Shown one piece after another: positions 63,792-64,000 of a DNA stretch of 64,000 nt. Under the pieces are notes generated by a model that made no database searches, was not told where the DNA came from, and was given only the letters and a program-made list of their open reading frames with translations. The position numbers and the translations under genes are program-made. Positions within the stretch are counted from its first letter, which is position 1; each line of letters opens with the position of its first letter. The DNA comes from Bombella dulcis. Its GTDB lineage: Bacteria > Pseudomonadota > Alphaproteobacteria > Acetobacterales > Acetobacteraceae. The stretch lies in contig NZ_JANIDV010000001.1 of assembly GCF_026385505.1 (NCBI RefSeq), positions 496,001 through 560,000 on the forward strand, written 5' to 3'.

Positions 63792-64000
63792 GCCTGTTTT
63801 TCTTCCTCCACAAAGCGGGGGAACAGACCCTGCGGCTTGGGCAGGACACGGCCACCGGGCAATGGTGTTTCCAGAGCGGCAATGTGACGCTCATCCTTTT
63901 CCACACCCAGCTGATCCAGCATCTTCTCCATCGTGTCCGGCATGTAAGGCTGAAGCAATGTGGCTACGGTACGGATCACATCCACCAGAACACGCAGGAC
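63788..64000 (-). CDS. metG: Methionyl-tRNA synthetase, C-terminal fragment (cut by window edge)
   Basis: Only the last ~70 residues are visible. LRVLVDVIRTVATLLQPYMP followed by DTMEKMLDQLGV fits the anticodon-binding helical end of MetG, and the remainder is a tail with PLPGGRVLPKPQGLFPRF. The gene continues beyond 64000. The TatD gene follows with a four-base overlap. Identity rests on this short part and on gene order. Confidence 0.85.
   Translation of the reverse strand, partial: VLRVLVDVIRTVATLLQPYMPDTMEKMLDQLGVEKDERHIAALETPLPGGRVLPKPQGLFPRFVEEEKQA

Noticed and set aside
1..64000. Search for phage, transposase, toxin-antitoxin, restriction, CRISPR or other defence genes
   Set aside because: No product in the window resembles these; almost every gene has a housekeeping identity, so I do not claim a new system.

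Overview
This window looks like core chromosome from an acetic acid bacterium (Alphaproteobacteria, Acetobacteraceae). The main clues are a two-subunit membrane-bound PQQ polyol dehydrogenase (sldB-sldA type), alphaproteobacterial versions of gshA, SMC and CarD, and gene neighbourhoods such as dsbA-smc, argH-lptM and metG-tatD-MBL. The sequence does not let me fix the genus; Gluconobacter, Acetobacter and their close relatives all fit. I found no tRNA or rRNA genes, no insertion sequences, no CRISPR array, and no prophage or defence genes. Coding density is very high, no gene-free gap reaches 300 bases, and many neighbours overlap by 1 to 30 bases.

Layout. 1-8 kb: a cut-off sensor protein, ygfZ and hisI, a glutathione-dependent formaldehyde detoxification pair (fghA, frmA), a bestrophin-like channel, carD, a short-chain dehydrogenase and a YceI protein. 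8-14 kb: tamB and tamA, outer-membrane assembly. 14.5-19.4 kb: plsC-miaB-phoH-ybeY-ybeX, an RNA-processing operon. 19.4-25.8 kb: a DsbA-like protein, an unusually long SMC, a phosphoesterase and chorismate mutase. 26-28.6 kb: sldB-sldA. 28.6-31.9 kb: a small unknown protein, pyrE, murI and ispB. 32-37.3 kb: nrdB, nrdA (behind probable NrdR boxes), aroC and fabI. 37.4-40.6 kb: waaA-lpxK-acyltransferase for lipid A/Kdo. 40.7-47.5 kb: an unknown protein, a PBP-activator lipoprotein, rsmI, lolA, gshA, rsmE and ubiA. 47.6-60 kb: a long minus-strand run with two MFS transporters, der-bamB-yfgM-like, pyrC, GT9, dnaQ, coaE, aroE, an N-formylglutamate amidohydrolase and a TlpA-like protein. 60-64 kb: argH-lptM, an unknown protein, then MBL hydrolase, tatD and the 3' end of metG.

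How the genes fit together. Envelope biogenesis is the strongest theme: TamAB, BamB, LolA, WaaA/LpxK/acyltransferase, the PBP activator, MurI, IspB and LptM. Redox life centred on ubiquinone is also visible: SldBA reduces ubiquinone, while UbiA and the IspB-type synthase help make it. Glutathione made by GshA supplies the FrmA/FghA formaldehyde pathway. AroC, AroE and chorismate mutase cover parts of aromatic amino acid synthesis; PyrE and PyrC cover parts of pyrimidine synthesis.

Base composition rises from left to right: individual 60-base lines that I counted hold 40-50% G+C near 6.7-6.9 kb and 60-65% near 57-61 kb. I found no convincing new multi-gene system. The most useful leads are small: the NrdR-like box upstream of nrdA, an inverted repeat covering the carD start, an SMC with arms about half as long again as usual, rsmI overlapping opposite-strand genes at both ends, and two perfect or near-perfect palindromes beside unknown genes.
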